Shown: positions 35,000 to 47,371 of the stretch, in pieces
Layout of the letters: each line of letters starts with the position of its first letter
Numbering within the stretch: position 1 is the stretch's first letter
Source: Dugong dugon
Lineage: Eukaryota; Chordata; Mammalia; Sirenia; Dugongidae
NCBI GenBank assembly: GCA_030035585.1
Contig: CM057469.1
Coordinates: forward strand, 59,661,501-59,725,500
Direction: 5' to 3'
DNA: 64,000 nucleotides
Position numbers and translations under genes: made by a program
The notes under the pieces: generated by a model
The model's database searches: none
The model's input: only the letters and a program-made list of their open reading frames with translations
Told to the model about the DNA's origin: nothing

Positions 35000-36235
35000 A
35001 TGATAAAATGTCTAAAAATACTACTATATCAATCAGGATAACAACAGAAAAGAGAAAAATTCTCAAATTAGAATAATTCTAGGAGGATAGGCTTACAAAA
35101 TGTGGAAATTGAACAATTTATTGTGGGGGAGGTGTAGTGTCTAGAACCTAATGCTACATTCCGGGAACATCCTCTATCACTTTTATTCAACACCCACTAA
35201 AAGCTTCTATCTTTAAATCTAATGATAAGTTTTCATCTTTGTCTATAATTAATAAAATTCTAATTTAAACAACAATTATCCCTAACACATTTTATTTTGA
35301 TTTAAGGAAATTTATTTTAGAAGACACTTTACAAAAATCGCAGAGGCTGCCTTGGGAAGAACTACATATTTTCCACTCAGAATGTTGTGTGTTTAAAATG
35401 TTTTTTTAATGATTTTTCTCTCTTGTTTCTGTGAAGATAAAGATTATTTTACAGATGGGGAATATGAAGGCCATAGAAAAATAACTGAGCTGATCACATT
35501 ACAACCAACAAGCAAAGAAATTTAAATTGAGTGCTATTTTCATTGTAACTTCAATATTTGTCTATGAAACATCACCCACATACTTAAAAAAAGATAAAGA
35601 TAATTCCAAGTCAATGCCATTTTAACTGGCTTCCACTACTGTATGTTTAATGAGAAGTTTAATACATTATTTTGATAAATGCTTTCAAATTTACAGGTGA
35701 TTAAATTCATGTTTTTTCATGCTGTACGGATATCTTAGTTATTCATATGTTACAAGTAATTCATAACCTTTTACACCTAAGGAAAAACAAGGAATTTGAA
35801 GCGAGGCAATGAAATTAAACCTGTGATTATGTCTCGATTTAACTGTACTACATGCATAGTCTAAAGCCTGAAAGTAAAAAGGAATTTGTATAATAAAATA
35901 CACTTTATTAAAATAGTTCAAGAAACACTTTTTTCTGCTTCATCATTCTATACATTTAAATCTTTGAAAAGAAAAGAAAAATCTTTGAGCACACGTACTC
36001 AAAATGGAGACAAATGGTAGGGACAGCAAATGAGTCAGTCAACGTGGCAGTTAAATTAATTTTCTGAACAAGGTTGCTAATATTTACCACCATTCCATAG
36101 CCTGCAGATTTATGTTTTCTAGATATACCCAGAGCTAATGACTCAGTAATATATGTGGTACTTTGTAGAACGCTCGACTTACATATTTATGTGAGCACAG
36201 CACTATAGTTCCTGGGATAAATGGCCATCCATACT
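35000..36235. other. unclassified AT-rich DNA
   Basis: Nothing recognised except a possible MIR listed separately. Confidence 0.5.
35400..35545 (-). mobile_element. possible MIR/L2-type fragment
   Basis: ATTATTTTACAGATGGGGAAT ... ATAACTGAGCTGATCACATTAC follows the minus-strand MIR core (TTACAGATGAGGAAAC, then AAGTAACTTGCC). Confidence 0.45.
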
Positions 36236-36289
36236 CAAAAAAACCCGTTGCGGTCAAGTCGATTCCGCCGACTCATAGCGACCCTATAG
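36236..36289 (-). mobile_element. AfroSINE 3'-end fragment
   Basis: AAACCCGTTGCGGTCAAGTC ... GACTCATAGCGACCCTATAG. It is less diverged than most copies here and keeps CpGs, so it is probably a young, heavily 5'-truncated insertion. Confidence 0.8.
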
Positions 36290-36341
36290 TAGCATAGGTG
36301 AAATAAATGCAAGGCGAAAGGAAATATAGCCCTTTTTACAT

Positions 36342-36855
36342 ATCAAAAGCTACTCCTGTGTTTTATGCATTTGTTACTTAGTGGCATAAGGCAACACTCA
36401 TATATTTTCCCCCAGTTTCTGTAGGTCAGTTTTCTGGGCATAGTGTAGAATCTGCTGAATAATCTTCTCAGGATCTCACTAGGCTGAAACTGAGGTGAGA
36501 GCCTGTCTGCATTCTCATCTGAAGAGCTATGTACTCTTCCACAATCATTCAGGTTACTGGCAGAATCAGTTCCTCGTAGTGGTAGGACTGAGGTCCGCAT
36601 ATTCTTGCTGGATGTCAACCCCGGGTTGCTGTCAGATCCTAGAAGCCACAGTCAGGTCCCAGTCATATAACATTCTCACCACATGATAGTTTACATCTTC
36701 AAGGGCAACAGCGCAATCTCCCTCTTAGCTGCTACAGTGGAATCTTAATCACAGGAAAGACTATCCCACTGACTTTGCCATATGATGTTACTCATCCTAT
36801 CATATTATCGGCCACACCCAAAGTCAAGAGGAGGAGATTATACATGTAGTTAAAT
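36342..36855 (-). mobile_element. ancient LTR-like repeat
   Basis: CCAGTTTCTGTAGGTCAG, GGGCATAGTGTAGAATCTGC, CAGGTTACTGGCAGAATCAG and CACACCCAAAGTCAAGAGG follow the order of a common ancient mammalian MaLR-like LTR read on the opposite strand. Part of the same pattern occurs at 42043-42888. Confidence 0.55.
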
Positions 36856-36859
36856 GTAA

Positions 36860-37560
36860 AAATATTTTCCTTTATGGTTTGAATTTTTTGTCTCATTTAA
36901 GAAATTTGTCTCTCTCATCAATGTCTCCTTCATTTTACGTCAAATTGTCTTTTAATATGTTTCAAGTTTTGCTTTTACATAGAAGCAAATGTGTTTTGTG
37001 CATGGTATAAGGCAAGGATTAATTATTTTTTCCCATGTAGATAAACAATTTTCCCTCTATAATTTATTAAATAACCAATCTTTTCTCTATTTGTCTTTAA
37101 TTTTACTTCTTTCATGTATCAAGAAGCTGTTCATAAGCTCTCTCCTCTATTTCATTTATTTGTCTACTCCATTACCAATAATACATGCCTTTATTTTCAT
37201 AGCTTTGTAATGATTAATGCAATGCAGTGTAATAATATCTAGTAGGCTTGTCTACAATCATATTTTCCTGATTCAGGGTATTATGGCTATTCTGGAATCT
37301 TTGGTCCTCCAAATACATTTTAGAAAAAAATTTCTATGTCCTACCAAAAAGATGCCACAATTTTGTTTAGAGTACATTAAATCTATGGGTTAAATTAGAA
37401 AGAGTTGATATTCTTATGCCATTGTCTCTTCATTCCTTTTATTTTCTCCATTTGTAAATTTACTTAATGTAATTTAATAACCAATTTATGTAAATGCTTT
37501 TGTATGTATTTTATGATTTTCCCCCCACTACATGTGCTTTTTGCAATGTTTCCTTGAGAG
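36860..37560 (-). mobile_element. Old L1 ORF2 fragment
   Basis: TTATGGTTTGAATTTTTTGTC, TGCATGGTATAAGGCAAGG, CCATGTAGATAAACAATTTTCC, ATTATGGCTATTCTGG and AGAGTACATTAAATCTATGGG match, in order, the antisense of an L1 ORF2 C-terminal half. No frame survives. Confidence 0.75.
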
Positions 37561-38884
37561 TAGGAGGGGAAATCATGACGGCCAAGGTGGAGTTGGAATG
37601 TCTCTTTAAAGATTCCATTTTCTAAATTAAAGTTGGAGTTGTTTTGGAAGTCAAGACATATATCTTAGGGAAGAGAGAAATGTTATGGTATTAGCCAGTA
37701 TTGAAATCTAATTTATTTTATTTTTTTTTAATTTTTTTTCCAGTCACCCAAGCAGCTTTTTGTCAGGACTTTGGCTCAATACCAACTGCTTAAGCTTGTT
37801 ATATTTTATTACCCAAAATTCCCTCCTGAATGGAAGGTACTGCATCTTACATCTTTTCCTATTCCCCTCAAGTTCAAGTTTCTTTATTCTATCACTCAAT
37901 TTCAGTAAATATTATTGACTCAGACAATGAAAAACTGCAGGCCTTTGGATTTCAGTCCACAGAAGTCTATGCATGGTACTAGCTGACGCATTAGTACAAG
38001 ACATTTTCTTTCAGTTAATTTATGATGTAATTACCTTTGGGAAATTCCATTTTCTAGTAACTGAGGGAATGTATTTTGTGTATGGGTTGTACTGCTCTTT
38101 CATCTCCTAGTTAGTACTTTACTCCCCACTAATAGCCTCCCCTACATACTAAACACTATCTCTCAATTTTTCTTCTATATCCCAAAATTATCAATGCCAG
38201 ATTCCCCTTCAAACTGGAATCAAAATTGTCAATTCCTTAATTTGAGGCATTTTTTAACATATTAACAATGTATGGGAAGGAAACATATAAAAATATCAAC
38301 ATATGTGTGTGTGTGCATTGTGTATTGGTCTATAAAAATGAAATACAATATTTTTAAAAATAAAATAAAAACGTACCTTAAATAAGTTACTAAAAAAAAT
38401 AATGAAATAATCATAAGAAATTAATGCAAATAATTAAAAGAGCCTCACACAAAAATCTAGTGATTTTACCATAGGTCAGAAGTTAGCAGAGAAAAAATGT
38501 TTTTTCATGAAGACATTATGTTTTAGAATGATAAGCTGAATTGTTATTTTCTTTTTAAGTTGGCTAAGCCTCCAAAAGGAAACACTACAGTAATTTACAT
38601 TTTATTGTACTAGATTACAATAAGATAAATTTGACTTGAGCAGAGATTTAAGAAGCTGTAGAGTGATCCATGGATGTTGACTCAAATCTTCACTAAAAAT
38701 TTGCTACCACATAGTTTTAAAATGTTTGAAATACTTTATGTTATATTATTTTAATTATATTACATGATCAAATAAAAATATGTTCATGTATTTTTAAATG
38801 ACAGTGTGTTAGGCTTGGAGTAGAATAACAACCAGGGAAATGATAATAACAACCAGTATAATAATAGTAGCAATTGTAACTATC
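37561..38884. other. unclassified AT-rich DNA
   Basis: No recognised feature. Confidence 0.5.
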
Positions 38885-39130
38885 TTACTGCATGCTTAAT
38901 ACTTATCAGATTTTATTCAAAGTGTTGTACATAATTGATACGTGTCTACAGTGTGAAAAGAACTTAATGTAATATTTCATTATTTCCTCAAAATAATCTG
39001 CAAGCTTGTATTCAAAGGTATTATACAAAGAGAGTGATTGAGTGTCAAAGATGCAGAGTAATTTGTCCAAGTTCTCATACTCTATGTAGTTGCTCAGATT
39101 GTGGGCTCTCTGACCAGAAGAGTTAAAACT
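38885..39130 (-). mobile_element. MIR element
   Basis: Minus-strand order of MIR: CATGCTTAATACTTATCAG, TCATTATTTCCTCAAAATAATC, then AGAGTAATTTGTCCAAGTTCTC and GTGGGCTCTCTGACC. It is very diverged, as expected for a pre-eutherian SINE. Confidence 0.6.
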
Positions 39131-39286
39131 GTCTCAAATGTTAAAAGGAGCTAAAAAAAAGTCTATATATCACATTGAATTGTTGAGAATTTTTTGATAA
39201 GATTATAAAAGTAAAATTCCTAATTCATAATCTGATGCAGGAAATTAACAAATATTACTTGTTTTATAATATACTAACATGAAATA

Positions 39287-39454
39287 CCCTGGTGGTGCAG
39301 TGGTTAAGAGCTCTGCTGCTAACCAGAAGGTTGGCAGTTCAAATCCACCAGCTGCTCCTTGGAAAACCTATGGGGCAGTTCTACTCTATCCTGTAGGGTC
39401 GCTGTGAGTAGGAATCTACTCTATGGCAGTGTTGGGTTTTTTTTTTTTTTCTGG
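39287..39454 (+). mobile_element. AfroSINE, short form lacking ~45 bp
   Basis: Complete copy from CCCTGGTGGTGCAGTGG to a T-tail. Perfect 12-bp target duplications TAACATGAAATA lie at 39275-39286 and 39455-39466. CTGCTCCTTGGAAAACC marks the deleted middle. Confidence 0.95.
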
Positions 39455-39466
39455 TAACATGAAATA

Positions 39467-42042
39467 AAATAATGTATCTATATATGATCTGTATTGCATA
39501 TAGATAAATTATTGTAATATAATGTGTATAAATATATATGCATATCATAAACATATAAATATAATTTTAAACATATAAAATATAAGAATATATAAAAATG
39601 CATTATACATTATACAGTATATTTTCTACTATAACATATTAACTACCATTTATAGTATTAAGCATCATTGAAATATAATCTTTGTATCTACAATAGCATT
39701 TACAATTTTCATAAGGCGATTATAAATTTCAAGAAACGTAGCATATTATATCACCCCTAAAGCTTTTTTTTTTTTTGCAATAAAATTTGATGAGAATTAT
39801 TTTTTCTTTTGGAAGCAGGATAGATTGTATTTTGGTTTATCTTTACATCAGGATATATAAAGTTTCACGTTTATTCTCATTTAAATTTTGAAATACAAAT
39901 TGCTATTTAGATAACAACAAAAAAAGCTAATTTAACTTCTCATGTAAATTGTGATTGGTACATTTCACATTAAAAATATGTGAAAAACTGATCTATTTGT
40001 AAACCACTCTATTTTTAGTATTTCTACTTTTAATTTCTATTCAACTTGAATAAATATGTTACAGATCTAGCATTCTATGCTATGATTTTTGGCCGTGCTA
40101 TATAATTTTGAGTCAATGAAAGTATGAATTTCTAATTTGCTTGTGCATTGTTAAGGTTAAGTTTTTAACCTCTAATATGTGCTAAGGGATTAAGTTTCAT
40201 GATGAGAAATATATTTTATGTCTCAGAGACTTAATCTCCTCTCCTGAACTTATTTTTATTCAAGGCAACTAGGTAGATCCTAATGTTCTTTTCATGAGTT
40301 GGACATCTTTTGCATAGCATGAATAGATACATAAACATAAATCTGGAAGAATGTACAAAATCAATTAACTAAACAAATCATGCATAGAACTCATACGACA
40401 CAAATTCAAAATGCTTAAGATAAAGTCAACAAAAATTCTAGCAGTTTGCTACCATAATACCTTTTTATTTAGTATAATTTTATTTTTATTAAGCCCTTTT
40501 AACCCTAAAATTCAATTTGAGTGTTAAGAAGTTAATTGTGAGATTTCTGGTTCTTCATTATCCTTTAGTTTTTAAAAGTGGAAAGTGAGAGTCTTTCTCA
40601 TATCAGTGTTTATATTAAAGCATAATTCAAGCTTCTCAAATGCACAGGGATAAATAATTATAAAATGAGTAAAATACAAATTGCATATTTTATGCATATT
40701 TTGTGTCTGTGATTTTTAAAGAATTAAAAAAATTTATTAAATATCTACAAATTTGAAATAATTTAATACAAATGGAATGATTACCAATGAAAAAGTAGAG
40801 TTTTAGCTATTTAAATTTGTATTAATAAAATGAATTATTTGCCATGAGTGCCTTCATAGCATGATAACATTAATACTATGAATTATTAATTGATCTAAAA
40901 CTTATTATCAGTATATTTATTATATGGTAAATATGCCTTTTGCTTATTATGGTACCACCTTTGCCATCTTGCCTCAAGCTTCTAGTTTTAATCATTACAA
41001 ACAAATGAATTGAGGAAGATTTTATGTCAATCTGACCACAAAATACTTAGCTATTTTCCAATTTGACAAATGGTGAGTTATAGGTTAATCTGTAGAGGAA
41101 ACAAGTTGAATATCTAAGACTTTCTTGAACCTTTGGTTCAGTACTTTCTTGGCCTGATTATCCCCACCATGCTTGTGAGTAGAATGCCATACACTGTATA
41201 AACTGGGACTTTGAATACACATTTTTCAAAAAGCTCTTCTCCAAGGTACTTGCTCAGCAGTTAGTAAGAGACCTCTGCTACCAGTATACTTACAGAGCTT
41301 GTTAAATGGCCATGAATCTACTAGGTTGCCAACATAATTCCCCAATACATTCTTGAGAATTTATTCTTCCACTGAACTGGGATTTAAGCTTCTGAATAAT
41401 ACAGTGAGTATTCAGTTCAGTAAATTATTAATACTATGAACTTCTTATTAATAACAAGAATATCTTATATTTGAGACTTCTTTCAGATGACATGGCAAGA
41501 AATAATTGCTCTTCCAAACTGAAGTTCACTGCCAAATACCAAATTCCTGTAAGACTGTATCCCATCCTGTCTTACATGTGTCTGGATAAATTCCTACTGT
41601 CTGGGATTTCCTTTGATGTTCTGCCCAGCTCCATGAATCTCTTTTGCTTTATACAATTATACAAAAATATAGAGAAATATAATATTTACGTGCCCTTACT
41701 CAAGGGGAAAAGGAATTAAGATCCATGTTGTTGAGGGAGAATTAGCAAATAATCTGTGACCATATTTTAAAACCACCACAATAATTCATGTATCATTCTG
41801 GAGAGACACACTGAAGCTATGAAAATTTCCTATTTTTTCTTAAGTTATTGTCTACAGATTTTAGGGTTTATTAGTGGATCTTGCCTGCAGCAATAATTAT
41901 TGGGGTATTCTGATAGTGATTTTCTGTTTCTCACATCTTTTTTACCAAAGTTATTTGGAATCCTTTTATAAAGATTTGTCCCTCGGTCATTTATTTATTT
42001 TTTCAGTCATTTATTTATATCAGAATAGATTCACGGTTATTC
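39467..42042. other. unclassified AT-rich DNA
   Basis: 2.6 kb, very AT-rich at 39476-39640 (TATAAATATATATG units), with no recognised elements. The least repeat-dense stretch of the window. Confidence 0.5.
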
Positions 42043-42888
42043 TATTAGCTTTCTATTGATGTCATTAAAAATTATCACAAATTTAGCAGCTTAAAATAAC
42101 ACCCATTTATTATCCACAGTTTCTGTGGGTCAAAAGTCTGGGCATAGTGTGGCTCAGTTGGTTCTTCTAAGTGTCACAAGACAGAAAGGAAGCTGTAGAT
42201 AAGGTTGTATTCCTTCCTGGAGTTTCTGGGGAACGAATCTACTTCTAAATTCATTCAAGTTGTTGTCCAGATTCAGTTCCCTATCCATTGTAGGACTGAA
42301 GTTTCTTTGCTGCCTGTTGGACAGGGGTCATTGATTGCCCCTATAGCCAAAAAAAACAAACCAGTTACTGTGGAGCCAATTCTGACTTATGGTGACCCTA
42401 TAGAACAGTGTAGAACTGCCCTATAGGGTTTCCAAGGCTGTAATCTTTATGGAAGCAGACTGCCACATCTTTCTCCTATGCAGCAGCTGGTGGGTTTGAA
42501 CCGCCAACCCTTGGGTTAGCTGCCAAGTGTGTAACCACTGCTCCACCAGGACTCCTTCTGCCTCGAGAAGATACTCAAAATTCTTTGTCTCATGGTAACT
42601 TTCAAAGCCAGCAATGGCAGGTATAGTCTTTCTCATGTTTCAAATCTCTCCTCTGCCTACATTTTCCACCGTGTCTATCTGACTGAGGCCAGCTGGAGTG
42701 AAATCTTTCTGCTGTTTTCCAGTTCAAGTACTTAGATTGGGCCCATTTAGAAACCCAGTATAATCTTATTTCAAATTCCATAACCTTCGTTATATCTACA
42801 AAGTCCCCTTAAGCATATAACATACCATATTCACAGGTGTAACACCAGGTGGAAAAGATCATGGGAGTCCACATCCTGCCTACCACAG
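42043..42888 (-). mobile_element. ancient MaLR-like LTR, split by a SINE
   Basis: Begins TATTAGCTTTCTATTGATG on the plus strand. It continues TTTCTGTGGGTCAAAAGTCTGG, then (after the SINE) CAAAGCCAGCAATGGCAGG and ATATTCACAGGTGTAACACC. This is the antisense order of an ancient LTR-like repeat. Ends are approximate. Confidence 0.55.
42348..42555 (-). mobile_element. AfroSINE, full-length form, inside LTR
   Basis: From AACAAACCAGTTACTGTGG to CTGCTCCACCAGGACTCC with the middle segment (CTGTAATCTTTATGGAAGC). Box B is well kept (GGTTTGAACCGCC on the plus strand). Confidence 0.93.
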
Positions 42889-43397
42889 TGATTTATTTTA
42901 TTCCTTGATTTAGAAGTAAATAATTTTGTATTTTATTTTATTGCTCACATTCTTGCAGCTTTTGGAGCACTTTCAAGTTGGTTCTTGTAAACTTATGACT
43001 GCCCCTCTTTCTTTTATTTTGTATTATTTTTTACTTTGTGGCATTATAAGATGTCCAGAGAACATCAAACATGAAGAAAGCAAAAGGTCATTGAAAAGAC
43101 AGGAAGGAGAGAAAAAACCAACATAGATGTCAGAAGAGACTCTGAAACTTGCTTTTGAACATGGAGTAGCAAAAGCAAATGGAAGAAATGATGAAGTAAA
43201 AGAGCTGAACAGAAGATTTCAAATGGCAGCTTGAGAAGACAATGTAAAGTATTATAATGACACGTGCAAAGACCTGGAGTTAGAAAACCAAAAGGGAAGA
43301 AAATGCTCTATATTTTTTCACGCTAAAAGAACTGAAAAAAAAAAAAAAAAGATTCAAGCCTCAAGTTGTAATTTTAAAGGATTCTATGGGCAAAATA

Positions 43398-43557
43398 GAA
43401 CCGTGATGGCACAGTGGTTAAGAGCTATGGCTGCTAACCCAAATGTCGGCAGTTGGAATCCACCAGCTGCTCCTTGGAAACCTTACGGGGCAGTTCTACT
43501 CTGTCCTATAAGGCTGCTATGAGTTGGAACAGACTGGACGGCACCTAAGAACAACAC
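43398..43557 (+). mobile_element. AfroSINE, short form with RTE-type tail, inside RTE
   Basis: GTGATGGCACAGTGGTTAAG ... CTGCTCCTTGGAAACC (middle deleted) ... GGACGGCACCTAAGAACAAC. Target duplications of the RTE target are GGGCAAAATA (43388-43397) and TGGCAAAACA (43560-43569). Confidence 0.9.
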
Positions 43558-43780
43558 GTTGGCAAAACATTAAATCACACAGGAAGCATCAAAAAAAGAT
43601 GGAAGGAATACACAAAGTCACAAAAGAATTGGTTGATATTCAACCGTTTCAGAAGGTAACTTATGATCATGAACTGGTGGTAATGAAGGAAGAAGTCCAA
43701 GCTTCACTGAAAGCATTGATAAAAATCAGGCACCAGGAATTGAGGGAATACCAATAGAGACGTTTCAACAGATAGATGCG

Positions 43781-44131
43781 ATGCTGGAAACACTCACTCC
43801 TCTATGCCAAAAAATTTGGAAGACAGCTTCCTCGTCGACCAATTGGAAGAGATCCATATTTGTGCCAATTCCAAAAAAAAGGAGATCCACAGAATGCAGA
43901 AATTATCAAACAATATCATTAATATCACATGCAAGTAAAATTTCACTGAAGATAATCAAAAAATTGTTGCAGCAATATACCAACAGGGAGCTGCCAGGAA
44001 TTCAAGCCAGATTCAGAAGAGGATATGGTACAAGTGATATTATTGCTGAAGTCAGTTGGATCTTGGCTGAAAGCAGAGAATACCAGAAAGATGTTTATCT
44101 GCATTTTATTGACTATTCAGAAGGCATTTGA
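43781..44131 (+). pseudogene. RTE reverse transcriptase, N-terminal half
   Basis: A 116-codon open stretch. It carries TNWKRSIFVPIPKK (about residue 22), CRNYQTISLISHASKI (about 38), GIQARFRRGYGTSDII (about 75) and FIDYSEGI near the end. The last is the RT motif A segment, with the catalytic aspartate. A frameshift in the following AAGGC then ends the frame. RT motifs resume in other frames up to YADD at 44398. The preceding 77-codon frame (43524-43757) carries the linker plus the start of RT. The enzyme would be non-functional. Confidence 0.8.
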
Positions 44132-44379
44132 CTATGCAGATCACAACAAATTATGGATAACACTGTGAAGACTGGGAATGTCAGAACACTTAATTGTGCT
44201 CATGAGGAATCTGTACATAGACCAAGAGGCAGTCTTTGAACAGAACAAGGTGAAAAATCAGGAAAGGTGTGCATCAGAGTTGTATCCATTCACCATACTT
44301 ATTCAATCTGTATGCTGAGCAAATAATCTGAAAATCTGGACTAAATGAAGACGAACAGAGCATCAGGATTGGTGGAAGA

Positions 44380-44430
44380 CTCATTAAGAACCTCTGATAT
44401 GCAGATGACAAAACCTTCCTTTCTGAAAGC
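44380..44430 (+). pseudogene. RTE YADD motif with preceding stop
   Basis: TATGCAGATGAC at 44398-44409 encodes the RT catalytic YADD box. The codon directly before it is TGA, where RTE elements normally have an arginine codon, consistent with CGA-to-TGA decay at a CpG. Confidence 0.75.
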
Positions 44431-44737
44431 AAAGAGGACTTAAAGTACTTACTGATGAAGATCAAAGACTACATCCTTTAGTATGGATCGAACCTCAACA
44501 TAAAAAAAAAAAAATTCTCAGTACTGGACCAATAAGTAATATCATAATAAAACAAAATACTGAAGCTGTCAAGGATTCCATTTTACTCAGATCCACAATC
44601 AAGGCCCATGGAAGCAGCACTCAAGAAACCAGAAGACATATTTCATTGGGCAAATCTGCTGCAAAAGACTCTTTAAAGTGTTTAAAAGTAAAGATGTCAT
44701 TTAGTCACTTTGGACTAAGTTATGCCTGACCCAAGCC

Positions 44738-44989
44738 ATGACGTTTTCAATCGCCTCATATGCATGTGAAAGTTGGACAATGAATGAGGACGACAGAAGA
44801 AGAATTGATGCCTTTGAACTATGGTTTTGGCATAGAATATTGAATATACCATGGACTGCCAGAAATACAAACAAGTCTGTCTGGGAAGAGTGCTCCTTGA
44901 AGGTAAGGACGGTGAGAATTCGTCTCATGTACTTTGGTCATGTTTCAGAAGTGATCAGTCTCTGGAGGACATCATGCATGGTAAAGTAG
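44738..44989 (+). pseudogene. RTE C-terminal domain fragment
   Basis: An 83-codon open stretch with ACESWTMNEDDRRRIDAFE (about residue 8), WFWHRILNIPWTARNTN (about 29) and RLMYFGHV (about 62). This is the conserved region after the RT domain in RTE/BovB proteins, of uncertain biochemical role. It ends in a frameshift relative to the family, and the sequence continues in an overlapping frame (44851-45057) to RWIDLVTATVG. Same orientation as the RT above, about 600 bases further on. Confidence 0.75.
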
Positions 44990-45144
44990 AGGGTCAGCAA
45001 AGAAAGCAAAGACCCTCAATGAGATGGATTGACCTAGTGACAGCAACAGTGGGCTGAAACATAACAATGATTGTGAGGATGGCGGTCAGTATTTCATTCT
45101 GTGAGTCAGAATGGACTTGATGATGCCTAACAACAATAACAACA

Positions 45145-45954
45145 TGTGCCAATAAAAATAATCATTTCAAAAAAATTAAAAACAAAAAACTTCTTTTCAT
45201 TAAAGCACAAATTTAGGCAATGCCACGTGAAAAATACTGAAAAGCTTATAATTTTTAAATTATGATTTCTCTTTGAGGTTAAGATTTGTTTGTTTGCTTT
45301 ATACAATTTGACATACTTTTTATGTTCACTCAACATATAATAGGAACCTCTTATTAACATATAATTTTAATAAAAAATGATTCCATAATATAGAGTATTC
45401 ATCCTATATCTTCCTTAAAAAAAAAACAAAACTTATGTTTTAATATTTAAGGGTAATTTTCAACTTTAAGTTGAATATATAAGGGAAACAAGGAAGAATA
45501 TTAGAATGCATGAAGCTGCTCTCATATTTAAGATTATTTTCTCAGGCTAGATTCCCAGCATTGGATTTGCAAGAGTTGAAAGGGAACTTTGGCATATTAA
45601 ACTGGGATTTTTTTTTAAATTATATGAAATGTTTCTGGAGGCACCTCACATATAACATTGATAAGTTTTATAATTATAATTTGTCACTGGAAACTGAAAG
45701 GTTTCACTAAAAACATATTTAAAATATTTTTTTATTTCTTAATGCCAATGGGTTTAGTTTGTTTTTTTTTTTATAGTTTTCTTGTGTCTGAATATTGTCT
45801 ATGATGAGAATTTTCTTACTGACTAATATTTGCAAAAGCAGTTCATTCAAAGGAGAAACGTTTATGCTTATTTTAGTGTGCAGTAGTGAAATGAATGCCC
45901 AGTCAGTTTCACTGGGACTCTTAGATTTTTTTTTTTCTTTTCGTTTTCCATACA
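45145..45954. other. unclassified AT-rich DNA
   Basis: No recognised feature; short T- and A-runs only. Confidence 0.5.
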
Positions 45955-46305
45955 TTTTATTTGTTTTGTAATTGTTGAGAATATACACAGCAAAACATAC
46001 ACCAATTTAACAGCTACTACATGTACAATTCAGTGGCATTAATTACATTCTTTGCATTGTGCAACCATTCTCACTCTGGTTTTCTGAGTTGTTCCTCCCT
46101 CATTAATATAAACTTACTCCCCTCTAAGGTTCCTGTTGCTGTTGTCCATTGTCAGTTTGATCTCATATAGATAGTTGCTATTGTCAGTTTGATCCCATAT
46201 AGATAGTTCTTAAAAGAGCATAAATCTCAAGGCAGACCTTTTCTTGTAGTTAAGGTAAACTATTATTTGGTTTCAAGTTTCCCCCAAGGGTATGCTTTTT
46301 AGAGT
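45955..46305 (-). mobile_element. L1 3'-UTR-like block
   Basis: GAGAATATACACAGCAAAACATAC, ATGTACAATTCAGTGGCATT, TTGTGCAACCATTCTCACTC and GATCCCATATAGATAGTTC read as the antisense of an L1 3' UTR. A ~35-bp internal tandem duplication (CAGTTTGATCTCATATAGATAG / CAGTTTGATCCCATATAGATAG) is present. The TTTT run before it would be its A-tail. Confidence 0.6.
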
Positions 46306-46308
46306 ACT

Positions 46309-46429
46309 AGGAGCCCTGTGTTAGAGAAAGGCAGATTAAGAAGGAGAAGGCTTGAACTTTGGAAACTATGCAGAGAGAGTAGCTCTGAGTCGGAATCAAC
46401 TCCACAGCAATGGATTTGGTTTTTGGGTT
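46309..46429 (+). mobile_element. AfroSINE, internally degenerate
   Basis: A GGAGCCCTG head and a clear 3' end (CTGAGTCGGAATCAACTCCACAG ... GGTTTTTGGG). The middle is purine-rich and barely aligns. Confidence 0.7.
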
Positions 46430-46534
46430 AAGTCCGTAACACTGTGTGCACACCTCCATGATCCATTCCATACTTCATAGTACTTGTGGATTTATTTGGA
46501 TGACCATACCTTTCTCTCTCTATCCCTGGTGGCT

Positions 46535-46592
46535 AGTACAGTGCCTGGTACATAGTAGATGCGCATATATTCTTTGAATGAATTAATTCATT
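46535..46592 (+). mobile_element. L2 (or MIR) 3' end
   Basis: AGTACAGTGCCTGGTACATAGTAGATG ... TTGAATGAATTAATTCA, the typical L2 terminus. Confidence 0.6.
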
Positions 46593-47371
46593 GTATGGAA
46601 ACTGGTGTGGCAAAATACAAACAGAATCAACAGCGTCTGTAGCAAAGATCTTTTCACAGTAAAGGTAGGTTTTTTAATTTTTTTTTTTTCTCATAGTACA
46701 TTCATGTTCAGGTTTGAAGGGACTTTTAAGGTCCAATTATTGTGTACTTGAAATACACAATGTTTTCTGTAATTATTTCTCATATGACCTCTTGTTTCTT
46801 GGTGAAGATGAGTGACAGGAATCATAAAGCATTCTAGGAAATCTAAATAGCGGAAATGGAGTTAATTTATGGAAGTATAGCTCTTACAAAATCAGTTGAA
46901 GTCCTCTAGGAATGAGAAGCAAGACAGACACACCACTGGAATAATTTCAAGAACACATGGTCATTTCCATAATCCAGAGAGCACAGCCTCAACTCCCACT
47001 TGTAACTGAACTCTAACTGGACATGAGATGCTGGCTTACTTGTCAGGGAAAAAAAAAAAAAAATCACCAGGAGAGAGCTACACCCTTTCTTAAAATTTTT
47101 CTTCAAGATCACAGAAATGCTTCTTATTTTAAAATGTAACTTCCATCCAGATGCAACTGTAAGAAAGTAGGAAAAGCAGTTTTGAGCTTTCCAGTCACTA
47201 CAGTTCAGGAAGGCACATTAGGAGGAGTTAAGAAAGGGTACAGATGACCAGTAAGCCATGTCATATCCAAGTTTCCTGCTAAAAATCTATACAATACACT
47301 CTGCATATACATAAAATTCTCAGGAAAAAGTGATGCCACAAATGCTCCCACCTGATAAATTGACAACCACG
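46593..47371. other. unclassified DNA
   Basis: No recognised feature beyond T- and A-runs. Confidence 0.45.

Larger units (their letters stand above)
43059..45144 (+). mobile_element. RTE LINE, copy D, 5'-truncated, split by a SINE
   Basis: From the linker ahead of RT (ATGAAGAAAGCAAAAGGTC) through the RT and C-terminal region to the terminus GATGCCTAACAACAATAAC. A SINE at 43398-43557 interrupts it. The endonuclease is missing. It contains the only YADD codons in a clear context (44398-44409). Confidence 0.92.
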
